DNA of 64,000 nucleotides from Prorocentrum cordatum (GCA_963575745.1 CAUYUJ010020615.1:65001-129000); one strand, 5' to 3'; shown: positions 20,531-32,965, numbered from the stretch's first letter. Made by a program: numbers and translations. Notes: generated by a model from the sequence alone, not told the origin.

Positions 20531-20984
20531 CGCGTTGAAGCGCCGCGCGAGGTTGCGGCGCGTCATGCTAGACGGCGCAGTGCCGCGCCATGCTATGCCG
20601 CGCAATGCTGCGACATGCTGCCGAGCTTTATCGAATATCGGGAACTAACGCGCGCGGGCGCTCAGATCTCTGCATCCTCCGTTTTCGACCCGTCAACTCT
20701 TACAACGAACACTTGCAATACCCTTGTCAACCACCGCCTCGAGGATTCCAGGCGGGCAGCTTTGCACGACCAGGAGCGGGGTCAAGAGCCTGGCGGGGGC
20801 GGCGCAAGCCTCTTGACTAGAAGCCGGGCTGGGAAAGTGAAACGACCCCTGGAGAACCAGGAGTGGACGGGTGGATTGGGGGGGGGTAAGGCAAGATGGA
20901 GGCAGAGGATAGCGGATTGGGGCAATAAGAAACATTGCTCCAGGTCGGTTCTGCCGACAGGGGGATGGCAAAAAGGAAATCCCC

Positions 20985-21302
20985 CCCGCCCGCCCCCCGC
21001 GTTCATCTTCCCCCCTCCTCTTCTTCCTCCTCCTCCTCCTGCTCCTGCTCCTGCTCCTCCTCCTCCTCCTCCTCCTCCTCCTCCCCCTCCTCCTCCTCCT
21101 CCTAGTCGGAGCCATGCCCCCCGCTCTGTTACCATCAATTTCGACATTCGGTCATCCCCCATGCCTCTTCCACCGAGCTGTTCCGTCCACCAGGCGAACC
21201 CCCCATCCAACAAACTCTCCCTTCACCTCCTTCCGTTCCCCCTGCCCGTCCCCACTCTGCCTGAAGGGCCACCGCGATTACGAGGGGGGCAGCAAAGTTT
21301 TC

Positions 21303-21336
<34 letters not shown>

Positions 21337-21345
21337 CGACTGACC
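20985..21345. repeat. Pyrimidine tract with long C run
   Basis: CTCCTC blocks at 21014-21105 and a run of about 26 C at 21308-21333. The 308-aa plus-strand ORF through this block is Pro-rich and is not accepted as a gene. Confidence 0.85.
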
Positions 21346-21680
21346 CCTCTCACCGATTTTCTTTGCCCCAAGACCTCTGGATCAGGATTCGGCCGCCGAC
21401 GGAAACGACTGAGGGGGGGGCATGGGGGGGCGGGGGGAGAGGCCCAATGAAAAGCGAGGTGACTGGAGGAGACGACCGATGATGTACCGTGGCGCCAGAA
21501 ATGCAGAGGACGTCCTCGGTCCAACAATCCACGCCACTGGCGCCGAGCAGCGAGCACGGCGCCAAACCGTACATCTCTGTGAGCTTCACGCCGACGAAGC
21601 GCACGACCTCCTGCCAGGACAGCACGCCACCACCGCACACCGTTGTTGTCGAGGCATGACCGTCAGTCCCAGCATCATTA

Positions 21681-23421
21681 TCACTTCGGGGCGGAGGCTG
21701 CAATCGCCTTGGTCTGCGGATTCACGATCGAGTCGGCCTCCTTCATAATGAGCACATTGACCTTCTCGCGCGCACCAGGCACCTTGTCGATATCGGCCAC
21801 CATTGGCGACATCCGACGCTTCATCTGCACCTCGTTGGTCTTCGGCGTTTTGTAGGTAGCTATCAACATGAACTCTGCCACTGTGGGATCTGCGTGCTGG
21901 TGTGCGGCGTCGGCCCGAGCCTTGAGGTTCGGGTCGATGGCCTCCCCAAACAGGCTCGGGGTATCATTGTACTTGGCCAGCTCCGCGTTGGACTCCTTGA
22001 AGCACGCGCTCAGTCGATCACCGTCGAACTTCTCCAAAGTGTTCTCGCTGGGCTTCAGGAGGTCTTTGAAGGTGCCCTGATACTCCTCTGTCCAGGACTT
22101 CCCATCGGGGGCGCCCCTGCAGATCGACCCCACATCCACCAACTTCTCGTCGAGGAAAGACAAGCTGACAGCCCACTACGGACCCGAGTGGGAGTGCAGC
22201 GTTGCTGTCTGTTCGTTCAGTGATTCGAACACCTTGGAAGACGCCACGTACTCTGGAAGGTCGCTCTCAAAGTTGGCAAGAGCACGGCGGTTGCAGAACA
22301 GGGCATCCTTGAATGCAGCCATGTGCGGGTCCTTCTCCACGCGGGACTCTACATTATCTCCGAGACCGATGAACGCCTGAAGCGTCGTCTGGGTGCTGGG
22401 CCAATCACAAAGAATACGTGATGCGAACTTGTGGCCAGCTGGGACCTGCACGAATTTCTCGAACATCGTAGTCACCTCACCGATTCTGCCGTGTATGTTG
22501 GAGTCCGTGCATGCAAACGCGTCCTTGTGCACTCGCCCAAGCCAGTTGCATACCCGAGTCGAGTTCTCGGCGCCCAAAATCGTCTTAGGATCAGATTCCG
22601 CCCGAGTGGAGGCAGCTAGTGAAGTGATGAGGTCATCGATTCTCGCAACCTCCTCCGAGCTGAGCAAGAAGCTGTCCCTCTTAGCACACTCGATGTCCAT
22701 CAACTGCGCTGCGCTCCTCCCTGTTGCCATCACCCGTGCGAACTCTGAGATGCACGAGTCCATGTTGGCCCAACCTCCGATCCCAGACGGCAAGACGTCC
22801 TTGCAAGTAGCAACAAGCTCAATCCAAATCTTGCTGTCCTCCGCGGATACGGTATTCCCTTGCCCCGCCCACCAAACCTGATACAACGCAACCACGTTAG
22901 TTTTGACTGTCTCGTGAAAGTCCCCTGCCATCCAGTCTGGCACAGAGCCCTTGCTATTCTTGACGAGGGCCACCTGCGCCAAGCACGCGCCCCTGAGTTC
23001 GGTCAGCTGGTCACCAACAGGCTGCGCGTCGGGGACAGCCTGGTGCCGCATCACGCCATTGATGTCGGACATGTGGTTGCGAATGCCATCTGCATGCTCC
23101 ACGCAATCGCCAAGGCGGTCGGCCCAGAACTTGGTCCTCTTCAGTGCTTTGGCAAGCTTGAAACCCATGACTCTTGTGTCACCCTTGATGTTGACTTCGT
23201 CACACTCGACGACCTGGTCTACGACCATGTGGTCAGCGCCGCTGAGGCACGATACTACCTTGTGGCAGAAAAAAATATCCGATATCACTTCATCGTAAGC
23301 CTCATTCTGATGGTCCAAGTCTGCAGAGAACGCAGCGTTCAGAGCATCGAGTAATGTAAAAACCACCTCAGCCAACTGATCACCCTTATCCATGAAGGCC
23401 GCAACGAAAGTACCCTCGGGC
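21681..23421 (-). pseudogene. Unrecognised soluble-protein ORF split by one in-frame TAG
   Basis: A strong acceptor (CCCTTTTTAG) at 23422-23431 opens a frame reading GPEGTFVAAFMDKGDQLAEV and continuing for about 415 codons to a TAG at 22176-22178. The same frame then reads on for another 165 codons (WAVSLSFLDEKLVDVGSICR) to 21681. The product is mostly helical and acidic with scattered Cys (FFCHKVVSCLSGADHM; GGWANMDSCISEFARVMATG). Its end is basic-helical (EVQMKRRMSPMVADIDKVPG). No family is recognised and no catalytic signature is visible. It follows the ORF at 24163-25652 on the same strand and may belong to the same mobile element or multicopy family. The lone TAG is either a nonsense mutation or a recoded stop. 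Confidence 0.5.
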
Positions 23422-23439
23422 CCTAAAAAGGGCAACCAT

Positions 23440-23660
23440 GTCGTCGGCGGAGGAGGCTGGGGGGGGAGGGAGAACGGTGACGAAGACGACGACAACGGGC
23501 ACGAGACGTTGGCGACGGCGGCGGCCAAAAGGACAGCGCGACGATGACGACGTCGAAGACGGCGACGGCCAACGCGGCGAGGACGTCACCGATGCCGACG
23601 ACGACCGTGCTGACGCTAAAGATGGTAAGGGCAACGCAGACGACGAATGCGATGAAACTG
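23440..23660. other. CGACGA-rich intron-like stretch
   Basis: GACGACGA/GGCGACGG low-complexity DNA immediately upstream of the acceptor at 23422-23431. ORFs through it are composition artefacts. 23660-24160 holds CACGCGTGT-type short palindromes and no gene. Confidence 0.5.
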
Positions 23661-24162
23661 TCAAGATGCACGTAGATGTCCAAACGGTTCTGTTGGTGGA
23701 GATGTGGGTGCTGGTGCAACTAGACGAGTGCAGGCGCTCAGCTGCAGGTGCATGTACATAATCACTGCACCACCTGTTGCCGACAGCACGGCGGAGCGAA
23801 GTAAGGAAGCCAGCGTGGTGTGCGCAACATAAGAATCGGTGTAGGACCTCGTGCGTGCGCGATGTGGATATCTACTGTACCAGCGTACTATCACAACACT
23901 TGCTGTGCATGGTAGGTAACTATGAATACGTGCACGCGCGTGTCCGTGTAGGCATGGTGGTCGGTACGAGCGCACCCCACACACGCGCGTGTGAACACGA
24001 GTGTTCTGGTAAGAATAAACAGCTGTTGGGCTACGCGTGTAGCCGACTATCTGGCTACACCAACAGACACCCACCCCAAACCAAATCGCGCTGTCCCCTA
24101 CATAAAGACCCCATCCCCCGAGGAATCATCTTGGGCAGGCGGTCATGGCATAACATTTTGGT

Positions 24163-25652
24163 CTAGAAGTCGCGCTTGAGCTTCGAGGCCTTGTCCGCTG
24201 GGGAGCCGCCCAAAGTGCCGACGCTGCAGGCCGCCGGGTCGAAGGCAGCGGAGGTGCTCACACTGAGGAACTTCGCGGTCAAGTCAGTGTCGAGAGTAAC
24301 CTGGCCAGTGAGGTGGGTGAGCAATCCATCGTGCAGCTCACCCTTGAAACGCGAATCGAACTCGACACCGCGACCCTTGAGAAACACCGCCTCCGCCAGG
24401 ATGCTCTCCCACGGAGTCTTGGCGACTGTGTTCTCGACGAAGAAGTGCGCCGACTTTGCGAGGTCCAAGTGCTCCTGCAGCTGGTCCGCCAAGTCGGCGT
24501 GCCCCTGAGCAGTGAGCTGCTCCACGGCCTCCCTGCCCCAGCGGGGCTGGGTGCCGAAGTCGTGGCAAGGATCTGCTCGATGGGCAGGGCTGCGACCTTC
24601 CTGGCCTTGAACTCATCAGGGGTCTCATTCCTGGGAGCAAAGCCGCCACGGGGCTTCTCGCCAAAGCTACGGGTAGACACAGCGTCGCCACGGAAGACGC
24701 CGCGAGAGCCACTCGCAGCAGATGCGGCCCCAAACGAGATGCACCGCACAGGAGCCGTGGCACCACCACGACCCCGACCGATGCGTTTGCCCTTCTGCGT
24801 CCACTCACGTTCCTCATCGCTGTCGGGCTGCTCGGACGGCCCGCCACCTTCCTCATCGGAACCGTCAGCGCGCATGGGTTGGCTGCCTGCAGCGGCGGCC
24901 CCACGGCCAGGCTCGTCAGAGTCTGAACCAATGCCCAGGTCAGCGCGCTGCTTCTTGACCGTCTCAGTCACCTGTGCCACGGTGAGATGGCAACTCTTGC
25001 ACGCCTGAGTCAGCTTGTCCTTCTTCTGGCCCTGGTTGGGCGTGAGACCCACTTCCTGCGCCTGGTTCTTGTAGACGTGGGCATCAGGCCTGAGAGCGAT
25101 CAAGCTCTTGTTGACTCCGCTGCCAGAGGTGACGGTAAACTCTGTCCAAGGCTTCTGCGGGTTCTTCATCAAGACGCCGTTGAACTGCTTGTCGTCCACG
25201 CCAGGAAGGTCGACGAGCTTGAACCCAACGTCTTCTGGAGCCCGCTTGCAATGGTCAATGAACTCCTTTCGGGAAAGGCCCACGTAAGAATTGGTGATAG
25301 TAACGCCGTCTGACGAGTCCGAAGTCACTTGCATCTGCTTGAATGGCGGTGGGCCTTCGCCGTGCAACACCCCATGCGCCTCGCCCCAGTCGGCCTTGAC
25401 CATCTCACTGATCGTCTTTTCCCCACAGACCTCCTCGAACGACTCTTTGTGAGTGAAACCAATGGTGTAGGTCTCATGGCACTTCTTGCAAGCTGGCCCG
25501 CGCGGCAACATGTTCTTCGCGCCCTTCGCTGGCTGCTCGTCGGCCCACCCCATGCCGACGACGTTGCTCTTGGCCCCGCAAGCCACACACGTGCAAATGG
25601 CGGGCGCCCTGCTCCGCTTGGCAGGAGGCTCGTCGGTCTCCCTGCGGCTCAT
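24163..25652 (-). pseudogene. Zinc-binding-like nuclear protein ORF, one frame change, unrecognised
   Basis: The start is chosen at ATG 25652 (MSRRETDEPPAKRSRAP), because the upstream open frame is Arg-rich and unlike the rest. An NLS-like cluster (PPAKRSR) is followed by two CxxC pairs (CTCVACGAKSNV and CKKCHE, about 35 residues apart), then an unrecognised domain (YVGLSRKEFIDHCKRAPEDV; GFKLVDLPGVDDKQFNGVLM), a third pair (ACKSCHLTV), an acidic linker (GSDEEGGGPSEQPDSDEERE) and RGRGG repeats. At about 24545-24575 the frame moves by one base and continues HDFGTQPRWGREAVEQLTAQ, then LQEHLDLAKSAHFFVENTVA, to a TAG at 24163. The four cysteines could bind one zinc. Function unknown; a multicopy or mobile-element protein is possible. 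Confidence 0.5.
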
Positions 25653-26029
25653 GACGCTAGCTGGTGCCTCTGATGCAGTAGAGAAGTCAGTCACCCTGGG
25701 ACCTGAAAAGCACTCGGCGTGACTGGCCCAAGGTCGGGCCGCGCCTCGAGGCCGCGCGAGGCTCGAGCCCGACGCCGATGGACGAGGAGGGCGTCTGCGA
25801 GGCGCCGAGAAGACGCACGTAAAGTCAAGGAGTGCCGAACGCCTGGAGACTGTAAGATACACGTCGCATTGCCCTGTGATCTCGATTCAAGGTCCTTGAC
25901 CAATCGATGGGTGGATCTCTCGGAAGGAATACGCTGTCCAGCAGACGTGCTGCGTTCACCGCTGCGAACGCACGTGACGCGACGGCTCGAGGAACACATC
26001 GATTGCGCAGGCGACGCGCAGCGTTGATA

Positions 26030-26220
26030 TCACCCACTCTGGGGCTCCACAGTGGCCCTCCAACGGGGTCTCTATAGCCCCAGCACTCAAGAGCCCCAAA
26101 CCCTCGAAGACTCTCAGCCTCAAGGACGGCCAAGACACCCAAGAACCCTTCGAGTCCCAAGAGATGTCAACCCAAGAAACCCTGACAGCCCCGAGAGCCC
26201 AACGAACCCAACACTCCAGA
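26030..26220. repeat. CCCAAGA/CCCTCGAGA degenerate repeats
   Basis: AAGAGCCCCAAACCC, ACCCAAGAACCC, AACCCAAGAAACCC-type short units, similar to 27635-27840. Confidence 0.7.
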
Positions 26221-26795
26221 CAACGTCGTATAGCATAGCACTGCGTGTACGCATGCATAGCCGCAGTGTGTTCCGACATGCGCTGTTCTTTGACGCCGCG
26301 AAGGGCTTGATAAGGCAATGCGTGGCCACCGATACTAGCGCCCCCATGCCATCAATGTTTCTTGTTGTTCGATGGCACCCCCTATGATTGGAGACCAAGT
26401 GTGTGCCCAAAACGTGTGTGTGCAGTGTTGTGTGGATCCCCTTCTGAGGCTCTCCAAAGACAACACAATTCGTGCAACTGCATGCCATGATATGTTGATT
26501 TGAATGTTTCGCAAACCCGCGCTCGCATGCCATCGATCGAGAGTCGACCCCGCTGCAAACATGAGAATACAAGCTCGAGCAAACGAACGTCCTCATCGCA
26601 TGGGCTCTGAATGAGGAACAACTTCCGTCAACGACGACGCACCCATCACGTGAATACATCAGACCACCATCCCCCGAGAAAGTATGTAAGGATCACCTCT
26701 GTCACGATGCATTCCTTCAGCACCAAAGAGAAAGTCGACCATTCATCACTCACCCTCCAGCGAACGAAGGGCATCGCTGAAACTGCGCTTCGGCT

Positions 26796-27473
26796 TCATT
26801 TCGGGGACTGCCATCGCGGAGGCACCTGCTGCAGCGCAGGTGGAAGCATTCGCGTTGCATCCTGGAGTCCACTCGGCCCTGCTGCATCAGCACGCGGAGA
26901 TCGACCACGATGCTCAGAAGCACCAGCTGCACCTGCATCTGGTGTGCCACCACGAAATATACCAAGGTCGTCGGCCTTGCTGTAGCCCGCGTGATCGAAG
27001 TGTTTCAGCCTCTCCGAAACTGGCGCGCCGCGAGGTGGCTGAATGGCCTTTGGCGGCGGCGGCAAGCCAGGCGCACAAGGAAGGGTCACCAAGGGGTCGC
27101 TGAGCAATTGGGAATCCTGCTCATGTGGCTGCAAGCCTGGCTGCTCTTGTGATGACACCACTTCCTCTGCTGCAGCCGCCATGCCCTCGTCGTCGTTGTT
27201 GTCCAAACTGGCGGCCTGCCTCTTCGGGGCCGGCTCCTCGCCGCGGCCGCCGCCGTGTTCCGGTAGATCATCGCGATGGCGCCGCCTGAAGCTCTGCTGC
27301 TGCTGCTGCTGCGAACTGGCAGGGGCCATCACCTTGGACCTGATCTCCAATCTCAGTGGAACTCGCAGCTCCATGTCATGAATGCGTTCGCGCTCGGAAG
27401 GGAGCTGCCTCAAGTTGATTCGAACAATTGGAAATTGAAACCTCACCGTCACATCATGCCCATCAATAGCCAC
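26796..27473 (-). CDS. Candidate ORF with beta-rich N-terminus and polyQ, unrecognised
   Basis: A 225-codon frame. Residues about 8-50 alternate hydrophobic and charged (VTVRFQFPIVRINLRQLPSE; MELRVPLRLEIRSKVMAP), which looks like a small beta domain. A six-Gln run, an Arg-rich patch (SFRRRHRDDLPEHGGGRGEE), acidic low complexity and a Pro-rich tail follow. The N-terminal half is the credible part. The true start may lie in an upstream exon. No family recognised. Confidence 0.35.
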   Translation of the reverse strand: MAIDGHDVTVRFQFPIVRINLRQLPSERERIHDMELRVPLRLEIRSKVMAPASSQQQQQQSFRRRHRDDLPEHGGGRGEEPAPKRQAASLDNNDDEGMAAAAEEVVSSQEQPGLQPHEQDSQLLSDPLVTLPCAPGLPPPPKAIQPPRGAPVSERLKHFDHAGYSKADDLGIFRGGTPDAGAAGASEHRGRSPRADAAGPSGLQDATRMLPPALQQVPPRWQSPK

Positions 27474-27634
27474 TGTGCGGGAGAGAATGATCGATTCACA
27501 AATATCAATGACGTAGAGAAAAAGGAAGTGTGAACCACAAGAAAGAACTCTCGAACAAAAGGCGCCACGACATGTTTGATATTAAAATTGAAGCACAACC
27601 ACAGCTCCTCGACAAAGCATGAGTGCTCCAGCGT

Positions 27635-27840
27635 TGCCCAAGACAGCCAATGAGCCCCGAACACCCAAGAAACCTAAAAGCCCCAAGAGCCCAAAGAGAC
27701 CCTAAATACCCAACGCCCCAAGACCACCAATAATCCCAAGACCCAAAGAACCTCAAACACCCAAGAAACCCAAAGAGACCCCTGAATACCCAAGGCCCCA
27801 ATACCCCAAAGGACCCCAAGAGCCCCAAGAGCTGACTATA
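27635..27840. repeat. CCCAAGAAACC/CCCCAAGA degenerate repeats
   Basis: Short A/C-rich units (CACCCAAGAAACCTAAAAGC; CCCCAAGAGCCCAAAGAGAC) as at 26.05 kb. Confidence 0.75.
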
Positions 27841-27999
27841 GCTTGCGCAGAGGTGCGCGCACTGCTCGTTGTATTGTGATGGCATGCAGCACAACATACC
27901 GCACGCGTGGGCGCATGACGTTCGTGATCCTCACATGGTTGTGTCACCTGGTCATGCGCCGAGGATACCAAAACCGACTAACGCCCTCACCTCAAACTT

Positions 28000-29436
28000 C
28001 GCCTTGACGTTCCCCAAGGCTGACTCGCGTAAACCCAGACTGACCCACGTTCATACTCGCATGCGCGCCCCAACCCACCCAAACCCACCCTCACTTTGGC
28101 ACCCAAACCCAGGCAGCCGCGACGCGCAAACTCATCAGACATTGACTCATACCCTCACAAACCAAACCATACACGACTCGGGCCAATTCGCAGCGCCCAC
28201 TGGCACGGACTCCCAGGCGCGCCAGGCGCTTGAACCAACATTGAATGTAGAATTGCCCACCGTTGGTTCCAAGGCCCCGTGGCTCTGCCCTGGCTCGGGC
28301 GCACGCGCTGCCACGTGCTGGAACCGCGCGCGCCTGGCACGCGAAGAACGCGCTGGCTTTCCAGAGAGATGGCCCAGGGCAATGCGTAGGTGACGCCCAA
28401 AAAGCTCTAACGCTAAGCAAAGGCCGATGCATGCCCAGGCCCCGTTGGCCGAGGCCCCGTGGACATGGGCGGCGCGGGGCGGAGAGGGCGGCTCAACTGC
28501 GAGCGAAACGCGCCCCACAATGCCACTGCCGACGGCAATGCCCCAATCTACGCGCCAACCGACAAGGCCCACCACCTCTCCATCCCGTCAACGACGCCCG
28601 CCACGTCGCCCCACCCCCGCCAACCCCGCCCACGCCCGCGACGCCCAACCGCGTGAACGCGCGCGCGGTGGCCCATGTCAGAGCGCGCCTGGGGACCCAA
28701 CAAGACCTGCCTGGTTTGCGCGCAGGCTTGAGGCCCCGCGCGCAAACCAGGCAGCGCTCGCTCCGACGCCCACGCTGGCTCACAAGACCCACGGGCCTTG
28801 CGCCGCCGCACCCACCCCGCCTCGCCGCCACCCCCCGCCCGCCCGCGCCCTCGCCCGCCACCCCCACCCACATGCCCACCCCACCCAACTCTCAGACCCC
28901 CGACCCACCGCCATCCAGCATCACCCGTCCCAGCCACCCCCCACCCGCCAGTTCGCCACCCCACCCCGCCCACGCCGACGGCCACTACGCTTGCCCAACC
29001 ACCTGCCCATGCCCGACAACGCGCGCCCTGCCCCCAACATCCCGACCCACGCTGCCCCACTCTGCCCCGTCCGCCCCTCCGCGCGCGCAGACAACCCCTG
29101 CCACCCCCCCGCCAGCGCCAGCCTCCACCCCCCACCAGCCGCTAACCTCGCCCCGCCACCCCCCGCGCCGCGCCGCCACACCCACCCCGCGCACGCCACC
29201 ACCGCCGCAATCCCACGCGCCCAAGCCCATCGCACGCCCCACGCGCCTGCTCTTCACCCACGCCATGCTCGCCACGAGCCCGCTTCGCCCCCTGACTGCG
29301 CCGGCCGAGCGCCACGCGATCGCGCTTCCCAGCCCGACGAGACTCTCGCGCCCTGAGTTCACGTGCCAACGCGCGCGCAGCAGGCAAGGCAACGCCAAGA
29401 CACCCGACGCGCCTGGGGACTTGCTCATCGCGCATG
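28000..29436. other. C/CCACCC-rich gene-poor stretch
   Basis: Plus strand extremely C-rich (CCACCCCCGCC-type) from 28600 to 29250. Two overlapping long plus-strand ORFs (309 and 421 codons) are Pro/Ala/Thr/Arg-only and reflect composition. No supportable gene. Confidence 0.6.
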
Positions 29437-29486
29437 CGGGGGGGGGGGGGGGGGACACTGCGCAGTTGTCGGGGGGGGGGGGGGGT
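29437..29486. repeat. Twin G tracts
   Basis: Two runs of 14-17 G (about 29437-29453 and 29471-29485) separated by ACACTGCGCAGTTGTC. Confidence 0.9.
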
Positions 29487-29617
29487 ACTTTGCAAAATCC
29501 CGAGCGTGTTTCAGATACAAGGAGATAGTGACCGTGCGAACAGCGCCGACAAACAAGCCCATGCTCAAGCACTCGGCGATTTACGCGGACAGATTGGGCA
29601 CACCCGCTGGAAGTATC

Positions 29618-29800
29618 GAGGTACGTTCAAAGTACGTTTTAAATACGTTCGGGAGGTACGTTCAAACTACGTTCAAAGTACGTTCAAAATACGCGCTGCC
29701 TCCGCTACTGTAAATCTGGCCTAATTTACTGTAAATATGATAGTTTTAAATGTAAAATTAATTTCGCCGCCACAATAAATTTACGTTCGGAGTACGTAAC
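29618..29800. repeat. ACGTTCAAAGT/ACGTTCGGAGTACGTA repeats
   Basis: At least six units of GTACGTTC(A/G)(A/G)A within 29620-29700, then a TAC/GTAAA segment and another ACGTTCGGAGTACGTAACG. Related in style to the GTACGTTTCC elements at 20.17 and 39.44 kb. Confidence 0.7.
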
Positions 29801-30309
29801 GATCCACAATACATTTTCGACCGAATACTTGAGGTACTGCCTCGGGTACTCGGCGATTTTGTCGGAGTGCTTGCGCACGTGGTCAGGGGTCGGCACCGCC
29901 GCTGGTGCGTGGCGCGAATACAAGCCCGATCGTCGATGCGACGCGCGCGCGTACTGACAGGCCAGGCCGCATGTATGCAACGATGGGCATTGCGACCTGG
30001 CGCCCAAGTTGGCTGTCGTGGCCTAGCTGCCCCGACGCGCCGCGCACGCGCCAACGCTAGGGGCACAAGAGGACGGCAACGTCTTCCTGAAGAGCCCCCG
30101 ACGAGGGCGCAAACGTCGCGACAAAGCCCGCGTCGCGCTGACTCCCTGGGGCAAACACGGCAACATCTGCATGTCACAACCAATTGCGAAGTAGAACCGC
30201 TGCGCATGAAGACGGGCTAGGCGATGACAGTGACAAAACACACGGATTACGCACATTGCTACATCACAGCCACATCGGGGGGGCGCGCAAGGGCCGCGAT
30301 ACATAATTT

Positions 30310-30560
30310 ATGCGCGCGCACTCGGGAGCAAAGAAACACATCAGCGATGGCAACGTGTTGCGTACTAAAGAGAGTGGCAGCACGTCCTCGCAATGGCCCT
30401 CGCCGCCGGATGGCGCGGACGCCTCCACGAGAAAAGGCGCGCGGAGCCAGTGGGCCAGCACGCGCGCGCCAACCCCATGGGCGCGATGCCCCGCAGCAGC
30501 CGTCGCACCCACGTAAGCAAAGCCGCTGCTGGATACCTGAGCTTGCAAGGGGACCTCGGT
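30310..30560 (+). repeat. Diverged direct repeat, copy 1
   Basis: Shares AAAGAAACACA, AGCGA-GGCAA, GCG(T/C)ACTAAAGAGAG, GGCAGCA, and AAGCCGCTG-x-x-x-ACCTG in the same order with 31790-32060. Confidence 0.7.
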
Positions 30561-31789
30561 CACCAAACACAGTGTTGCTGCAAGGCAGCATGTGCGTCGC
30601 AGAGGCGGCCGCGTGCAAGCGGGAGCTAGGCTGCGATGACCGCCAAAGGCGCGCGATGATACCTGAGAGTGGTCGCGAGCGCACGCTGGCTTCGGTCCGC
30701 CAGCGACGACAATGCTGTCCTACTAAAACGGGAACCATGAATTATGCGACGAAGTAAAAAGCTTGCGCCGCACGTTGGCAAACGCGCCGCCGTGCGGTCG
30801 CGCATTCGGCACATCGCCGCACTGCGCCAACGCTAAATGGCGCGCCAGCCCAGCGCCCCCCGACACATCGCGCGCAACTGAAGCAACCACCTGAATGGAC
30901 GAGGTCGGCGCGCGAGGCGACGCACCCCCCTGACCGATGCACCGACGCAAAGCGGAACCGCAGACGCTTGCTCGAGTCAGTGACATCGGCGGCCTCACGT
31001 AGCCGACGCGCGTTCCAGAAGGGTGCCGACTGTGCCTGGGCCGCCCCGTCCTTGTCTCAGCACCGCGCACTACGCCGCCCCGCGAACAGGACGCCCCTGG
31101 CTGCATGTCCTACGGCCGCCTGGGGTGCAGGAGGCGCACTGGTTGGTGGGCAAGACAAAGACGCCGCGCAGCCGATGACTTCGCGAGAAGAAACGCCACT
31201 GCCGACCCAGCGCCCCCGCGACGATGCGTCAAACCCGAACACCTCCCCCCGATACGTCCCTGTGAGTGGCCCACGCGCCAGCGCACGCGCCATTGCCGTC
31301 GCCTCTACATATTGCCATCGGCGCGCCACTGCGACGCGAGACGACGTGCGTTTGGGCGCTGAGCTCGCGCGCCCACGCGCGGGGGAAAGCGACGTGCGCC
31401 TGTCGACGCCTTGCGTGCTCCAGAACGGGATGACGCCGATTCCCCATCGGACATGGGACTGGCGGAGGCACCGAGGCGCGCGGTCCTGCCCTTTGGGGGG
31501 GGCGAACAACCACCTGATACGTTGATAGGACAACCGATGACATGATGCGATGGGCAGGCGCACGCGGGTTGCGCCCCGCGGGGTCACGGAGCGCGGGCCC
31601 GTGGGCTGGCACGATGGCTAGCATCCTCCACGCGGCCCTGCCGAACGTACTACAAGCGACGGCGAACTGGAGAGCGGGCAGGGGGTGGGTGGGGGGGCGG
31701 GGGGCAAAATATCGGGTGCAGAACGAACGGCCGAATGTACACGTACATACCGCGGCAACGGTCCGACCGACCCCATGTGACACACGCAG

Positions 31790-32060
31790 GAGCACCATGC
31801 CAGCACGCGCGAACCCACGTGAGAACAAAGAAACACAGCAGCGAGGGCAAAGTATGGCGCACTAAAGAGAGCGGCAGCAGGTCCTTGCAGTGGCTCTTGT
31901 CGCCGCATGGCGCCAACACCTTAGCTGACAGGATGGTGACCCCCCCCCCGTGGGCCCACCCATGCACGCCGCCTCAAGGGGGGTGGCGGCCGCTGGTGGC
32001 CCTTGGAGCTCGGCGCATAGCAAAAGCCGCTGGGCACCTGGACTCGCAGGAATGCCTCTG
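31790..32060 (+). repeat. Diverged direct repeat, copy 2
   Basis: Second copy of the 30310-30560 unit, about 1.5 kb downstream on the same strand. The match restarts after a CCCCCCCCG insertion at 31940-31949. Confidence 0.7.
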
Positions 32061-32689
32061 CGGGGGGCCTCGCACTGAGGCAATGGAGCATGGAGCGGCG
32101 GGGAAGGCTGGGGGGGGGGGGGAGTGGGCGGGCAGGAGCTTACGAAAACGCGGCAACTGACTCGGTTACACCATGCGTTAGCCTGCACAAGAATTGACAT
32201 GCATGTGACACGCGGGGGGGGGGGGGCACGCGGAGCCAATGTGCACCCCCTGGGGTTCATGCACAGACGGCCTGAAAGACACCCAGGGCTAGCTACGTCG
32301 GCTTGAGATGGCCCAAGGCTACGCGCGCCACCACCCTTCAGAACCGCCGAGACATCCCAAGGGGCACAGATGCGCACCAGCCATCCAGCCGAACACTTTG
32401 CCTGCCATCCAATGAACCAACCGACGAACCAGCCAAGCTCCATTACATGGGCGCGCGGGTTAACGCGCGGGTCGGCGGCATAGCTGGTGAGCGGAGCTCC
32501 TCGCTGAGGCGCGCACGCTCGGGCGCGCGCCAACGACAACCGCAGCGAGAGGTGCAGAAGGCAAGCTGGGCACGGCGCTAACCTCCGCCACTGGGCGCTA
32601 AACTTGAACTGTCCACTCGTGGACCTAAGCCTTCTAACCCGAGCACCGTAAGTGCGAACCACGATCAACCTGGCATCTTGGCTAGCACG

Positions 32690-32965
32690 CGCGCCGCACA
32701 AACCCCAACCAACCAACCAGCCCGACAACCATGCATTCCGCCAGCCGGCCTCTATACCTCAAGGCGCGCCGGCGACGTAATTGGCCAGGCCTCAACACGA
32801 CTAGCAAACCAGCCTGCCAGCTAGCATCGAGGCTGGCAGGGGTAGTAGCCAACACCACAGTGCTCGAATCAGCAACTAAGCAACTCAGTTTCCCCGAAAC
32901 CAATCAACCAACCGCCAGCCCACCAGCCAACCAACGCACCAACCAACCACCCAGTCGACCTAGAC
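32690..32965. repeat. AACC/CCAGC-rich simple sequence
   Basis: AACCAACCAACCAGCC blocks at 32701-32722 and 32900-32955. Nothing coding seen from 32690 to 33549. Confidence 0.7.

Larger units (their letters stand above)
29820..32690. other. Gene-poor CGCG-rich region with dispersed repeats
   Basis: No supportable gene. It holds the diverged direct-repeat pair at 30.31 and 31.79 kb, G runs at 32111-32122 and 32213-32226, and many CGCGCG steps. Confidence 0.5.

Noticed and set aside
20417-21343. Plus-strand ORF of 308 codons
   Set aside because: Crosses a CTC tract and a C26 run and has no conserved-looking segment.
28263-29528. Plus-strand ORF of 421 codons and an overlapping one of 309 codons
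   Set aside because: Only Pro, Ala, Thr, Arg and His; caused by C-rich DNA with few stops. No domain and no splice context.
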